From Manis javanica (lineage: Eukaryota; Chordata; Mammalia; Pholidota; Manidae), in the NCBI RefSeq assembly GCF_040802235.1, contig NC_133166.1, positions 1,178,001 to 1,242,000 on the forward strand: a stretch of DNA of 64,000 nt, read 5' to 3'. The first letter of the stretch is position 1, and each line of letters begins with the position of its first letter. The notes under the pieces were generated by a model. That model ran no database searches. It saw only the letters and a list, made by a program, of their open reading frames with translations, and was not told where the DNA came from. A program made the translations under genes and the position numbers. Shown here one piece after another: positions 34,050 through 45,405 of the stretch.

Positions 34050-34460
34050 CCTTTCAACTATTATTTTTGTTACCAGAGAATAAGGATCCAAGAATGGACA
34101 AGAGGGATCCCACCCCTGTCCTGGTGGAGTTCATATTCCAGTTGCGGTCGTAGACAGTAATTAAATATTAAATAATCATCGAAGAATGTGAAATTTCACT
34201 TGTGTCAGAGGAGAGATTTACATAGCTAAGAGAGAGTAAGAGGTTCATGTGACTCCATCAGGGAAGTCCTGGGAGGCTTCCTGAAGAAGTGAGCTGAGAT
34301 CCAAATGTCAGTGAGAGCAGTCCTGGTAAGAAGGTGTGTAGAAGCGGCAGAATGGATGACCTGGGCAGCACTGGACTGGGATTGGCCGAGATCATGTATC
34401 TGAGAGACTGGAAGGAACCAGTGTGACCAGGGCTTTGCTAAGGGAAGCATGGTGCAAAGT
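34050..34460 (+). repeat. Mammalian-wide dispersed repeat, copy D
   Basis: 'cctgtcctggtggagttcat', 'attccagttgcggtcgtag', 'cagggaagtcctgggaggct', 'ctggaaggaaccagtgtgac' match the later two-thirds of the family. Confidence 0.6.
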
Positions 34461-34865
34461 GAACATGGAGTAGTTGGTGGTTGGGGCCACCTTAGGTACC
34501 GTCTTACAAGCTATGTTCAGGGTTCCGTCTTCGCCCTAAGAGCAACTGAACCATATGCTCCAAATCATCAGGTGGGCTCACAGGTTACTGGAGGAAAATG
34601 CATAGTTATCCTGCAGGGAAGTTCAACTTTTCCCTCTTCTCCAGCACCTAGAATCCTCCTATTTCTCATGGGCTGATAGTTTCACAGGCCCTTTGCAACT
34701 GAAACTGTAAGGTGCTGACTCTACATAGAGTGCTCTGCCATCCAGGAAATTGACCAAAAATGATCAAATACATATTAGATATACATACACTTCAAATATA
34801 CAAATATATATGCAATATATACTTGATAGATAGTTGTTACATATACATTACATCGACATTTCTTT
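34461..34865. other. Unassigned spacer ending in AT-rich sequence
   Basis: Nothing recognisable; 34760-34860 is AT-rich with imperfect TA runs. Confidence 0.45.
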
Positions 34866-34975
34866 GTATCTATATAGATAGATGACAGCTATGGATGATA
34901 GAGACAGAGAGAAATGGACAGACAGAAAAAGATGAGAGAATTACAGAGAGAGAGACAGAGGAAGGAAGTATAGAT
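34866..34975. repeat. Imperfect GATA/GACA/GA simple repeat
   Basis: Purine-rich run with 'tagatagatgacag', 'gagacagagagaaatggaca gacag' and 'gagagagagacagag'. Confidence 0.8.
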
Positions 34976-35745
34976 TATTTTCCTTGTCTCCAAAATATCT
35001 GCTATTACAATATTGTTTCACTTGTTAAATGCATTATAAAATACCTGTTTAAGCCATATGGTCATGAGTAAAATACCTTTAATGTCGCAGAGGAATGGAT
35101 GTATTTTTTTTATTAATATCAAAAGATCTCACTGAGCAAGAACACTGGTCTGGATTAGGGAAAGACTGAATTACAGCTTGTAATGTGAACTAATTGCTAA
35201 CAAAGTAGTTCTGAAGAACTTTTCAGCAAGTGAATGTAAAGACGGCCCCACACAATGTGGCAACTGATGCCATGAGATCCCAGACAGTTTTGCATGCGCA
35301 TCGGTGTTCTGCCCTCTGTAAGGCCCTGCGGACATGACCTTGACTTTTCCTTGAATTTCCCAAAAGCGATTTACCCCAGTGGTAAATCGGCATAGGACAG
35401 CAATAAATGTTTTGTTATTGAGAAATAAACTGGTGTCCCTTCCAACGATCAACATCAATTCCTTGTAAAGAAAACTGGCCAAAACCCTACAAAATAATGA
35501 AAAGCCTCTCTTAAGCATTATCTTCTTGATTAGGCCATTAATTTGCTGCCCTGTAAATGCCCATAGTATTTTTTCCTTAACGATAGGGGCAATATCATTC
35601 TGAAACAGTTGCCTGAGGTAGACTGGATCTGCCCTGAATCAGACCCTAAGATAGGTTTGAGAACAAGTGGTTTTCTTGGGAGGTGATTTCAGGAAGTGAA
35701 GGTAGGGAAGTGGGGAATAAGATCGAGGAGGGAAGGAAGCGAGAA
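34976..35745. other. Unassigned intergenic sequence
   Basis: Unique, without repeat words. A 115-aa minus-strand ATG frame (35171-35518) has no recognised domain or signal peptide and is not called. Confidence 0.5.
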
Positions 35746-35749
35746 CAGG

Positions 35750-35816
35750 GCGTGTTAATGAGCAGCTTCCTGATACTGTGAACTCAGGCTCAGACCCGCT
35801 GGGCCCCTAGGGGACA
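35750..35816 (+). promoter_or_regulatory. Candidate LHX2-like plus EBF-like site pair
   Basis: TTAATGAG (35755-35762) fits a LIM-homeodomain site, and the palindrome CCCCTAGGGGA (35804-35814) fits the EBF consensus CCC-NN-GGG. Such pairs mark OR enhancers and promoters, but in known enhancers the two sites usually abut, whereas here they are about 41 bp apart. Could be chance. Confidence 0.2.
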
Positions 35817-36504
35817 GCCTGGAGCACACCTCGGAGGTGGCCTATCTCGGTGATTTCCCCCAAGTAGTCTTGTCTCTCCTTGCTTTTTGCTTGAGGACTG
35901 CCCCCAGGACCTTAACTTCCCAGCCTGCCAAGCTAGAGGGCAAATCTTCAGAAAAAGAGTGGCCAGTATCTACAGTCAGAATCTCATAGGTGATGTGTGC
36001 TGGAGCCATTAGAGCCAAGGAGGTAAGATAGGAGAGGGGCTCTGGCGGCATCTGCCATGTGGCTCTACACAGCTGCAGAGCCCAGACTTCACGGGAGATG
36101 GAGGCTAGGCAGGGGGCTGACTTCTCCGAAAGAATCCCTTCTTAACATTCTGCAGAAAGGACGGTCAGGAGCCCCAGTGAGGTAATCCTTCAGGCCACAG
36201 GTGCCATCTCTCCTTGACTGAGCATTCAGCCAATATCCCAATAATGGATAAAAAGATGCAATGAAGTCATGCTGGATTGGAAAAGCAGTAACAATTCCCA
36301 TCCCTTTTAGAATCTCTCAGCTTCATCATAGAACAAAAAATCCATCGCATTGATTTTTGTTGCTAAGCCGAAACACTCCACCTTATTAGTGAATGATGCA
36401 GCCTGCAGAAGGCCTTGTGTAGCCAGACCACTGGGCTGAGAATAGGCTTCATACTCTTAATTTTCCTTTTTGCACACAGAGTTTCAGTCCAAAACTGCTT
36501 TCCA
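35817..36504. other. Unassigned intergenic sequence
   Basis: Nothing recognisable. Confidence 0.45.
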
Positions 36505-36605
36505 TTCTCCCTTCCCTCTCTCTCTCCCACTCTCTCTCTTTTTCTCTATCAGTGTGCCTCTCTCTCTCCACTTCAAATATTTTCTCTCTCTCTGTCCTCT
36601 TCAGA
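36505..36605. repeat. Pyrimidine (CT)-rich low-complexity tract
   Basis: Repeated 'tctctctc', 'ccctctctctctcccactct' type sequence. Confidence 0.85.
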
Positions 36606-37585
36606 CTTGCTTATGTGACTTCCTCACCCTCTGTTATTACCAGCAATGAATATTTATTGCCGTAAAATGAATGATAGGTTGCACATAGCAGACTAATACT
36701 GGAGACCCTCTTCCTTCTGTCAAATCCTAATTCTTCTTCCATCCCATCTGCTCTTGTCATATGCTGAGTCATATTCTAGTGATATAGTGATACTATTAAT
36801 AATCCTTCACCTTTTTACAGCTCAGGAAATCAAAGTGCCAAGGTTAGAAAAGTTTTAAAGGGTCATCTAGTCCAGAAACAGTGTTACTCTCCCTAGATAA
36901 TTCCCCTCTTAGCTGAGGAGTTGCAAAGGGCTGAGTCACAAGAGAAATCCAGCCAACAGAAATGTTTTGTTTGGTACACATGGAATTTTAGAAGTCAAGA
37001 AAATTCCCATTTTAAAAAAATTCAATTTCAAACCTTGAAAAAAAGAAAAGTGCATCTTGTTGTAGCATTTGGTCACACTTGGTTAAGCGGAGAGGCAGTT
37101 ACTCCTCTAGACAGAACAGGGCTTCTCCCATCATTCCCCACACCTCCCTGTTGAATTACTGTTGCCCATATTGTTCAGTTGCTTAGCTCCTGATGCTTGA
37201 ATCTTCTGCGACAATCCCCAAGAATCCCACAAGTTTATGCTTGAGCACCTGTAGGGAAAAGGCGCCCCCACCTCCAAAGAGAACCCATTCTCTCTTGGAG
37301 CAGTTCATTTCAGAGCTCTTCCTTAAACTCTAAAAGCCTAAGCATCTACCATTACCCCTAGGGTATCTCCCTCGCAGTACACGAAGGAAGAAATACACCA
37401 GAGTTTTCTCCAAAGTCAGCATCCCCCATTCCTTGTCTAAGGTGGTTTCTAGTTCCTTCACCATCTTGGTTTTTATTTTCTGGACAAGATCCACTCTGTG
37501 TTGATCCCTTTGTAAATATAAAATCCAGAGAGGAAGGTTTCCCTCCTCATGGAATCAACTCGTCCCTTGATCATCCAGAATTTAA
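36606..37585. other. Unassigned intergenic sequence
   Basis: A faint antisense MIR word set at 36810-36880 ('acagctcaggaaatcaaagt'). No gene. Confidence 0.45.
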
Positions 37586-37589
37586 TTCA

Positions 37590-37775
37590 TGTACTAATGA
37601 AAGGAGTGTTTGCTAAACACTTACAGGTGCCCAGTGCTGTGCTGGGCATTGGCATCACACCGGCAGGTGTGGGAGGCTCAGTGGCTGCCTTCTGGAAGCT
37701 CACGTGCTAGCAGGAAGACAGCGTTCCTCAGCCATCTCCCCAAGAAAGGTGGACTTACACAGTGATGTAGACAAA
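37590..37775 (+). repeat. Mammalian-wide dispersed repeat, short copy
   Basis: 'gcccagtgctgtgctgggca ttgg' and 'ccttctggaagctcacgtgc' correspond to the first part of the family. Confidence 0.45.
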
Positions 37776-37779
37776 ATAA

Positions 37780-38300
37780 GTTACAGATTAATCCAAGAGT
37801 TTCAACATAAGAAGAAAATGAAATCTTAATAAATCTAAAGAAAAACATGGGTGAATAATTTACCTTAAAGAAGCTTAGCTCCTCACAATAAGAGAACTCA
37901 AAGCTACAATAGGGAAAAAATGGATAAATCTAACTACATCAGATTTTAACATTTTTGGAGGCTGAAAGCACCATAAACAAACTCAAAAAGACAAACTTGG
38001 GAAAATATTTGCAACACAAATGTCAGACAAAGGACTGATTCCCCCACTATACAAATTACTCTTACAAATCAATTCACAAAGCACATAAAAAATTCACAAA
38101 AGAAGTATAAATGATGCAAACCAGTGAGACAATTCTGAAACTCATTAATAATGAAAGAAATGCAAATTAAAATAATGAGATATTTTCCAAGTACATATCG
38201 GCCATGATATTTTTAAATGATACTCTCTAGTGCATTTAGTGTGTAGAGAAGCTGGTGTTCTTGTTCATTGTGCATTGAAACTGCCCTTCCACAGGGAATA
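37780..38300 (+). mobile_element. L1 ORF2 C-terminal fragment
   Basis: 'gggaaaatatttgcaacaca', 'caaaggactgattcccccac', 'taatgaaagaaatgcaaatt' are the L1 ORF2 3' region in sense. Decayed. Confidence 0.75.
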
Positions 38301-39035
38301 CAGCTATTAGCTCATTTTAAATCCTCTGATTCTGTAGTTTAATTGTTCCTATCCTTAATTTTTTCATCCAAACAATTCCCCATCCCATCATAGCTTCCAA
38401 AACTAGCTTGCACCTACATCTTCCCAGATCCTCATACCAACCCTCTTGATTCTACTCAATCTGTAATTTCCAGGACTCAGGACCACTGTTTTCCTGGCCT
38501 AGAGGATTTCCACAAAGCTTGTCTTGGTCTTTTTTAGATATCCTTGGAAATGCAGCAGTGGTCTGGTTTACTCCATAATGTCCCTGCAAGGCTCCTGAAC
38601 AAGATATCTTCCTATCCAGATTCCCTTATCTATAGGATATGATGATTCTAACCTGAAAAGAAATGCAGACACTTGGAGCTTCTGATGAAGCTGAGCCACA
38701 TCAGAACAAAGACGGTTGTGTCGAGGCCTGGGGTAGCTCCATGCACTGTAAAGAAATAGAAACAAGACACTTATTCACTGACCACATCATCCACATTTGT
38801 TGAGAAAAATATCTCTTCTCAACAAAGACCAGTTGTGTCCACATGGCTATGAGATAAACTCCACTAGATCTACGTCTCCCTGGCATGTTTGGCTCACACC
38901 CCTTATCCAGTGCTTCACTCTAATGCCCTGACAGCCTCACAAGCTACAAATAGAAGAGGTTTACTCTATGTCATTTGTATTATGAGAGCTACATTCATGC
39001 TGCTGACAGCATTTCAAATTGTCTTTCACTCTCCT
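38301..39035. other. Unassigned intergenic sequence
   Basis: Possible weak L2 words at 38390-38500; otherwise nothing named. Confidence 0.45.
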
Positions 39036-39039
39036 GCAG

Positions 39040-39840
39040 GTATGGATTTTCCCTCCTTGAGGAGCATCTCCTCCCCTAATGTAGCTCTGGGAAGAGGGGG
39101 TTCCCCACCTGGGGCAAGTTCTTTCTGAATTTGAGGAGCCCAAATAAAGGCAAAGGCAAAAAGTTGTGGGGAAAGGGGTTACTACCTTTATTCTCACAGG
39201 GCTCACAGACAGCCTGGTACCCAAGGCTTGAATGCACTTCCCAGGCCAGCTACAGGGTCTGCTCCCCAGCACAAGCTTAATCCTTTAGCAGCAGGCTTCA
39301 GTCTCTCCTCACTCCCCACCCTCCAAGTTCCCTGCTCCCGTGCTTGGGCTTAATTCTCCAGGAGCGCCATCACTCCAAGGCTTCCTCCCCACTCTCCCGG
39401 AAGTGCACCAATCTCCCTGCTCCCGTGCTCTTGGAGAAACTCTGTGGGCAGGTCTCTGGTGACTGGCAGGTGCCTGACCAATTATGTAGCAGGAACACAG
39501 GGAGAGGAGTGAATGGGTGTTTTCTCTCTACCCCTCCTCTGGGCAGGTGCTCCTGTGACTGACCAGCGGCTCTGTCACTGGTAAGTATCTGATAAATGCA
39601 CAGACAGGTGCTATTAAGGCCAGGCAGGAATCCTGGCTTAGAAAGTTCCATTTTCCTCATACCCAGATAAACACCACCTTCTCAATAGCAACTTTAAGGC
39701 ACAGTTGCTGTTTAGCGACAGTGCCTGGGACCATCCCAGGTTTAATTTGCCCTGTTGATAAAAAGGTGCCAATAAAAGGGGAATAAGGGGCATTACAATT
39801 AGCACACATAATGTTGAGGGGGGCGCAGGTAGGCAGTATA
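39040..39840 (-). mobile_element. Probable solo LTR of an endogenous retrovirus
   Basis: On the minus strand a GC-rich U3-like part carries two copies, about 86 bp apart, of a motif centred on GAGCACGGGAGCAGGGA (plus-strand positions near 39410-39430 and 39325-39345), like promoter-proximal enhancer repeats. It is followed by an AATAAA (in 'gtgagaataaaggtag', near 39195) and a T-rich U5-like stretch. No gag/pol/env coding sequence is seen beside it. The LTR family, exact ends and target-site duplication are not resolved. Confidence 0.45.
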
Positions 39841-39844
39841 GCAC

Positions 39845-40020
39845 AGAGAAGACAAGTAATGACTCTATAGCATCTTGCTACACTGATGGACAGTGACTAT
39901 AATAGGGTATGTAGTGGGGACTTGATAATGGGGGGAAATCTATTAACCACAATATTGCCCATGTGATTTTATATTAGCGATACCAAATTTTTTAAATTAA
40001 TTAATTAATTTAAAAAATAA
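39845..40020 (+). mobile_element. L1 3' terminal fragment (probable)
   Basis: 'cactgatggacagtgactat', 'atagggtatgtagtggggac', 'ttgataatgggggg' and 'atgtgattttatattagcga taccaaa' resemble the terminal 3' UTR of laurasiatherian L1, with a TTAA-rich tail at 39990-40016. Confidence 0.5.
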
Positions 40021-40139
40021 GGTGCCAACTATATATGAGAAGGAAGAAGGGTGGGCCTGACAATAAGTTGAGAGTCCTTTCCTGTCAATCCTGTGATTCT
40101 TCTCCCACCATATTAAGGACCTCAGCAAATGTTAGTTGA

Positions 40140-40765
40140 GTGCCTCTTTTCAGTAAGTGGTGCTGGGACAACTGGATATTCACAAGCAAAAGAATGAAAC
40201 TAGACCCTTACCTTATACCATGTATGACAATTAATTCTAGATGATCAAAGACTTAAACATAAAAGCTAAAACTAAAAAACTGTTTGAAGAAAACATAGGG
40301 GGAAACTTGATGACATTGGATTTGGCAATGACTTCATGGATATGACTCCAACAGCACGTGCAAAAAAAGAAAAAAATAGGCAAATTGGTCTTCATCACAA
40401 TTAAAAACTTTTGTGCCACAAAGGTCACTATCAATAGAGTGAAAGTGCAACCTCTAGAATGGGCAAAAATATTTGTAAATCATGTATCTGAGTAGAGGTT
40501 AGTGTCCAGAATATATAAAGAATTTACACAACTCAACAACAACAAAATGCTTTGTAAAATGAGCAAAGGACTTGAATAGATATTTTTCCAAAGATATACA
40601 GTCAGTAAGCATATGAAGAGATGTGCAACATCACTAATCATTAGAGTAATGCAAGTCAAACTATGATGAGATAACACTTCTCAATCATTAGGATGCCATC
40701 GAAAAAATAGTAAATGAATAATAATAATAATAACAGTAGAGGAAATGTTGTTATTCAATGGGTAT
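40140..40765 (+). mobile_element. L1 ORF2 C-terminal fragment
   Basis: 'ggtgctgggacaactggata', 'gaaactagacccttacctta', 'ataggcaaattggtcttcat', 'catatgaagagatgtgcaac' are the ORF2 C-terminal region in sense, with stops. Confidence 0.85.
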
Positions 40766-40819
40766 ATTTGACATTAAGCTGAAAATCACACTGGAAAAAA
40801 AATAATTACCTCCCACCCC

Positions 40820-41105
40820 TTCATCCAATACCTCTGAGATAGGGAACTACTCACTTATGTTATAAAATCCGTGTCTCCAGTTTTTCCTTAGCACATTTTA
40901 ACATACTATATTGCTTGCTTACTGTTATTTACTTACTTATTATATCCAATGTTTGTTTATATCCTCCATCAGGATGTGAGCTCCACAAAGTTAGGGATGT
41001 TTTTGCCTATTTTCTTCAATGAAGCAGCTCCCAAACCACTAGAACAATGCATACAGCATATAGTAGCCACACCTTGGTAAAGAGTTAATTTATTGAATTA
41101 ATGAA
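40820..41105 (+). mobile_element. L2 LINE 3' fragment
   Basis: 'aggatgtgagctccacaaag', 'ttagggatgttttt', 'aacaatgcatacagcatata gtag' and a tail of 'ttgaattaatgaata' are the L2 3' end. Confidence 0.75.
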
Positions 41106-42205
41106 TAAAATATTTTAGACTATATCTGTAGTAAAAATATGAAGCAGCAGGTGTAGACAGGCTATTTTTACAATACTTTTTCTTAGATTTTCAAAACTCG
41201 AGAAACACATTTACTAAGGGTAGAATCAGGAAAAGTTGAGCTATTCATTCCATTACAAGAAAAAAATCACTTTTGTTACAGCTACTGCTGTCACTTTCTG
41301 TGTGTTTGCACTATTATGCTTTAAATAAGGATAAAGATGTATTGAGAACAAGACACAATGTTCTTTTCAACAATTTTCAAAACAGTTCATGGTTTTTGAA
41401 GAAGAGATAAGTAGAAACAGCTGAGACCTTCTTTCCCAATAGGATTAAAAGGATGAATTGTATAATGTGCACGAAGCATCTTGGTCTCCCAGAACAACCT
41501 GGCAGATGCACCACAGGGAAGCAGGAAGCTTACTTTCCTTTCAACTTCTGTTAGCTTTCCCCAATTTCTGGGTGATTTAATCCTCTTTAGGATCTATGTC
41601 TATGTAAGATTCAGGAGAAAATATTGTTTAAAGTTTGAATTCAGCATTGGGAAAAATGAGATTTGGAACCTAGAACTATCTTGCCTCCTTTGAACCCCAT
41701 CACCAACCAGAACCTTTGACCCAAAATGCTTCAATCTCTTTTTGCCCTCTTCCCCTATTGCCAAAAAGATACGGGAGATCCATTGGGGATGACAGTGTTG
41801 GGGCTTGAGCAGCTCTGTTCTCGGGCTCGTTGGCCCACAGCTATGATGGCATTATCCCTTCCCTTTAGGATAGACAAACAGGATGTGAGCAAATGGGCAG
41901 AAGAAGAAATCTGAGTATTATTTCTGTCTTGCATTGATTTTCACAATAAAAAAAGATTTTTTTGTGTTTGTGGCTCTTATCTGAAATGGTATAACTCTCC
42001 TAGATGATATCTATACCTGCACACAAAAGTAAATATACAAATATACACTCAAACCAAAGGCCCAAGATTATGTGTTGTATGGATTATACTCCGTCATTCT
42101 ACCTTATACCCATGCCCTTATGTGATTGTCTAGTTAATTTGACTTTACGTCTACATGCATTCATTCAAATTAATATATGTGAAAAATGGAATCACAATTA
42201 AAGTA
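41106..42205. other. Unassigned intergenic sequence
   Basis: AT-rich; no gene or named repeat. Confidence 0.45.
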
Positions 42206-42718
42206 TTGATGGTGTTCTTTTATTTGTCCTAGTTTTATTGAGATATAATTGAAATATAGCATCTTTTAGGTTTAAGGTATACAGTGGGTATCCAATACAT
42301 ATACATATGTATTGCAAACTGTTTACCACAGTGAGGTTAATTAACACATCCTTCACCTCACATAATTACCATTTGTGGCTGTTGTGGTGAGAACATTTAA
42401 AATTTACTTCCATAGCAACTTCCAAGTATACAATGCAATATTATTAGCTATAGTCACTATGCTGTGTATTAGATCCAGAAATTATTCCTCTTATAATGGA
42501 AAGTTTGTACCCTTTGACCAACATCTCCCTATTTCCCCAGCCCCTTTTAACCATCAATCTACCCTCTGTTTCTATGTTTTCAGATTCCCCACAAAAGTGA
42601 GACCATTGATTATTTGTCTTTCTCTGCCTAACTTATTTCACTTAACATGATGTTATTAAGGTCCATCCATGTTGCAAAAGACAGGAGGTTCTTCCTTTTA
42701 GTGGCTAAATAATATTCC

Positions 42719-42782
42719 TGTGTGTGTGTGTGTGCGCACACGTGCGTGCTCACGCCCTCACATGCTCATGCATGCATGCACT
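42719..42782. repeat. (TG)n and CATG-rich simple repeat
   Basis: 'tgtgtgtgtgtgtgtgcgca' followed by 'catgctcatgcatgcatgca', inside the antisense L1 3' UTR. Confidence 0.85.
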
Positions 42783-43435
42783 CAAATGTCATTATCTTTA
42801 TCCATTCATCTGTTGATGGGATCTTAGGTTATTTCCATGATTTAGCTGTTATAAATAAAGCTGCAGTAAACATGGAAGTACAGATACCTCTTCAAGATAC
42901 TGATTTTACTTCCTTTGGTTTTATACCCAGTAGTGGGATTGGTGGACTATAAGATAGTTGTAATTTTCATTTTTTGAGGAACCTTCATACTGTTCCCCAT
43001 AGCATCTGTACACTTCCACCAACAGTGCAAGGATTCCCTGTATCTAACTCCTCTCCAGAATTCGTTACCTTTTGTCTTTTTGATAGTAGCCATTCTAACA
43101 TATGTGAGGTGATAGCTCATTGTGGTTCTCATTTCCATTTCCCTTATGATTAGTCATGTTGATCATCTTTTCATGCACCCATTGCTCATTTGTATGTTTT
43201 CTTTGGGAACATGTCTATTCAGGTCCTCTGCCAATTTTTAATTGGATCATCTGTTTATTGCTATTAAGTTGTGATATGATACATGGTACATGGTTTGCAA
43301 ATATTTTCCCCCATTCTGTAGGTTGACTTCTCATTTTGTGGATTATTTCTTTTGCTGTGAAGAAGCTTTTTGTTTAACTTAGGCCCATATGTTGATTTTT
43401 GCTTCTGTTGCCTTTGTTTTTGGCGTGAAAAAGCC

Positions 43436-43825
43436 CTGGTTGTCGGCGTGTGCTCTTGTGACTGCAGGGTCCTGCAATGGGCATGTGTGCAGCCATGCAA
43501 ACCAGGGATGGGAATCAGGCTAGAGGTATACACGTGTACAGATGGAGGGGCTAGCTGTAGGTGAGCCCAGTGGTGCAGGCCAGTGACAGGAGTCGGGGCC
43601 CAACCCAGGCTCACAAGCAGGCGTGGGGTCACTGGCTGTCAGTGTGTACTCCTGTGGCTGCAGGCTCTCACCCCCGGCACGCATACACCAGTGGAGGCCT
43701 GGCCAGGAGTCTGGCTGCGGCGTGCAAGTGCAAGCTGGAGGGGCTAACCTGGAGTGCAGGCACAACAGTAGGGGTCAGCTGTGGGAATCTACGCTGGTAT
43801 TTTACACTCACATAGCCACCGGGAC
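43436..43825 (-). repeat. Two diverged tandem units (about 196 bp) in the L1 5' UTR
   Basis: Units start at 43436 ('ctggttgtcggcgtgtgctc') and 43632 ('ctggctgtcagtgtgtactc'). Further in, both carry '(g)ctggaggggctaac/g' type blocks at matching offsets (43532 and 43736). They are similar but not identical. Confidence 0.6.
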
Positions 43826-44515
43826 TCTGGCTGGAGACCCTGGCTGGGGGCTGGTGCTGATTCCAGGCTCTGGCTGAAGGGGGAGGGGCGAGAGATGGGT
43901 AAAAAGGTGGGAGGGACCCTGGTGGATGGCATTTGTGAAACAAAAACCTGTGGGGTGAAAACCAGTGAGATCTGTATGGGGTCCATGGCTTATGGTTATA
44001 ATGCCCATTGTTTTCTTTACGCCAAAGCTTCTAGGGTCTTCTGCAGAGCAGGTCACCCAGAATCATGTTTGCTCCTGCTGGTGGGGGATACTGCTAGCTC
44101 CTGCCCTCCCTCCTTGTCCTTAGCCATCTCCACACATCTCAGCTATGCTGGGTGGGGCAAAACCAAAGCCGTCTGCTTCCTGCAGTGCCCTGAAAGGCTG
44201 GGGACGCCGGTCACTCACCTTGCTCTCCCCTCTAGGGGAGGAGAACTCTTTCTGGCGGGAGGGTTCCCACTGGCATGGAGCAGCGCCAGGCTGGGGGATA
44301 GGAGGATGCAGGCAGAATGAAGCTGTTCTGCCTTCCCTTTCTTGTCATTATTCTCAGAGTTTTTGTCCCACTGTGTTGCTGGAGTTTCTTAAGTGGATTC
44401 CTGAGCTCTCCCAGAGCTGTTTGTTCATGGATAGTCAGCGAATTGCTCTGTGTTGGGGGACAGATGCTGAGGTCTCCTACGCCACTATCTTGGTGACATT
44501 ACTTTTTGGAGTTGT

Positions 44516-44740
44516 TTTAAACAATGAGAAGAGCATTGTGCTTTGGCCTCTTCAGTATTGAGTTAAATGGCAGTTCAAAGCCTGAGGTCTGCTTTCTTCA
44601 TCTTTCTTATATCATTTTTGGAAGATTGAGGCCAAACTATTAGAGCTGAAAACCTATAGTTCCAAAACCCAGTTCCTAAAAGGGATATACTTAGAAGTTG
44701 AAAGGAATAAAAAGAAAAAGACTCTAATATTACCAAACAG
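44516..44740. other. Unassigned spacer
   Basis: Nothing recognisable; no convincing target-site duplication with the sequence left of 42210. Confidence 0.4.
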
Positions 44741-44744
44741 ATTA

Positions 44745-45405
44745 TTTTATTACTCAGGGTTCTCAGAGAAACAAAACCAATAATATATATATGTGTGTAT
44801 ATATATATATATATAGAAGATGGGTATATACCTGTGAAACCATCACCATGATCTATATTGTCTACTTAAAAACTTGCTAAGAGGGTAGATCTTAGTGTTA
44901 AGTGTCCTTATAGCAAAATAATAATAATAATAAATAAAGACGGTGGTAGGAAACTTTTGAATGTGACGGATCTGTTTATGGCATAGAAAGAGATTTACTA
45001 TAAGACATTGGCCCACGAGATTCCTGATATGGAAGTCGAGGAGTCCCTCAATCCAGAAGACGCAGGAACATACTGGTGGCGCTCATTCTGAGAACTAGGG
45101 AAGCCAAAGATGTGAACCCTTGTCCAAGTGCGAAAAAAGACTGAGGCTCAGCCAAGGCAGGGAGGCAAGAAGGAGCAAGGTCTCCCTTCCTCTGCCCTTT
45201 GTTCTGGCCAAGACCTCAGCTGACCCGATGATGCCTGTGGTACTGGGGAGGGCGAACTGCTTTCCTGAGTCCACCGATTCAAATGCTGATCTCATCTGGG
45301 AACATCCTCGCAGACACACCCAGAAATAACGTTTAACCACATATCTAGACACCCTGCGACCCAGTCAAACTGATGTAGGAAATCAACCATCACAAGATCC
45401 TACTT
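44745..45405 (-). mobile_element. Common mammalian dispersed repeat (class uncertain)
   Basis: 'actcagggttctcagagaaa caaaaccaataatata', 'aagagatttactataagaca ttggcccacgagattcc', 'tcaaatgctgatctcatctg' and 'accacatatctagacaccct gcgacccagtcaaactgatg' reproduce in order a familiar repeat starting 'cagggttctccagagaaacagaaccaat'. I cannot assign its class from memory. The central 80-aa open frames are artefacts. Confidence 0.65.
44781..44815. repeat. (TA)n/(TG)n microsatellite
   Basis: 'atatatatatgtgtgtatat' followed by a longer TA run, at the usual simple-repeat site of this dispersed element. Confidence 0.9.

Larger units (their letters stand above)
42210..44515 (-). mobile_element. Internally deleted L1 keeping its 5' UTR
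   Basis: Read on the minus strand from about 44505, the element opens with 'gtcaccaagatagtggcgta', the L1 5' end with a YY1-type CAAGAT-G site. It runs through about 1.08 kb of GC- and CpG-rich 5' UTR, then jumps near 43430 straight into the ORF2 C-terminus and the 3' UTR, ending at the T-rich edge near 42215. ORF1 and nearly all of ORF2 are missing. The long plus-strand open frame at 43781-44320 (179 aa) lies in the 5' UTR and is not a gene. Confidence 0.7.

Noticed and set aside
35171-35518. 115-aa minus-strand ATG frame in unique sequence
   Set aside because: No domain, signal peptide or family resemblance; the length is within chance for 64 kb of six-frame sequence.
43781-44320. 179-aa plus-strand open frame, longest outside the OR genes
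   Set aside because: It lies wholly inside the antisense L1 5' UTR, is proline/glycine/serine-rich from GC bias and has no domain.
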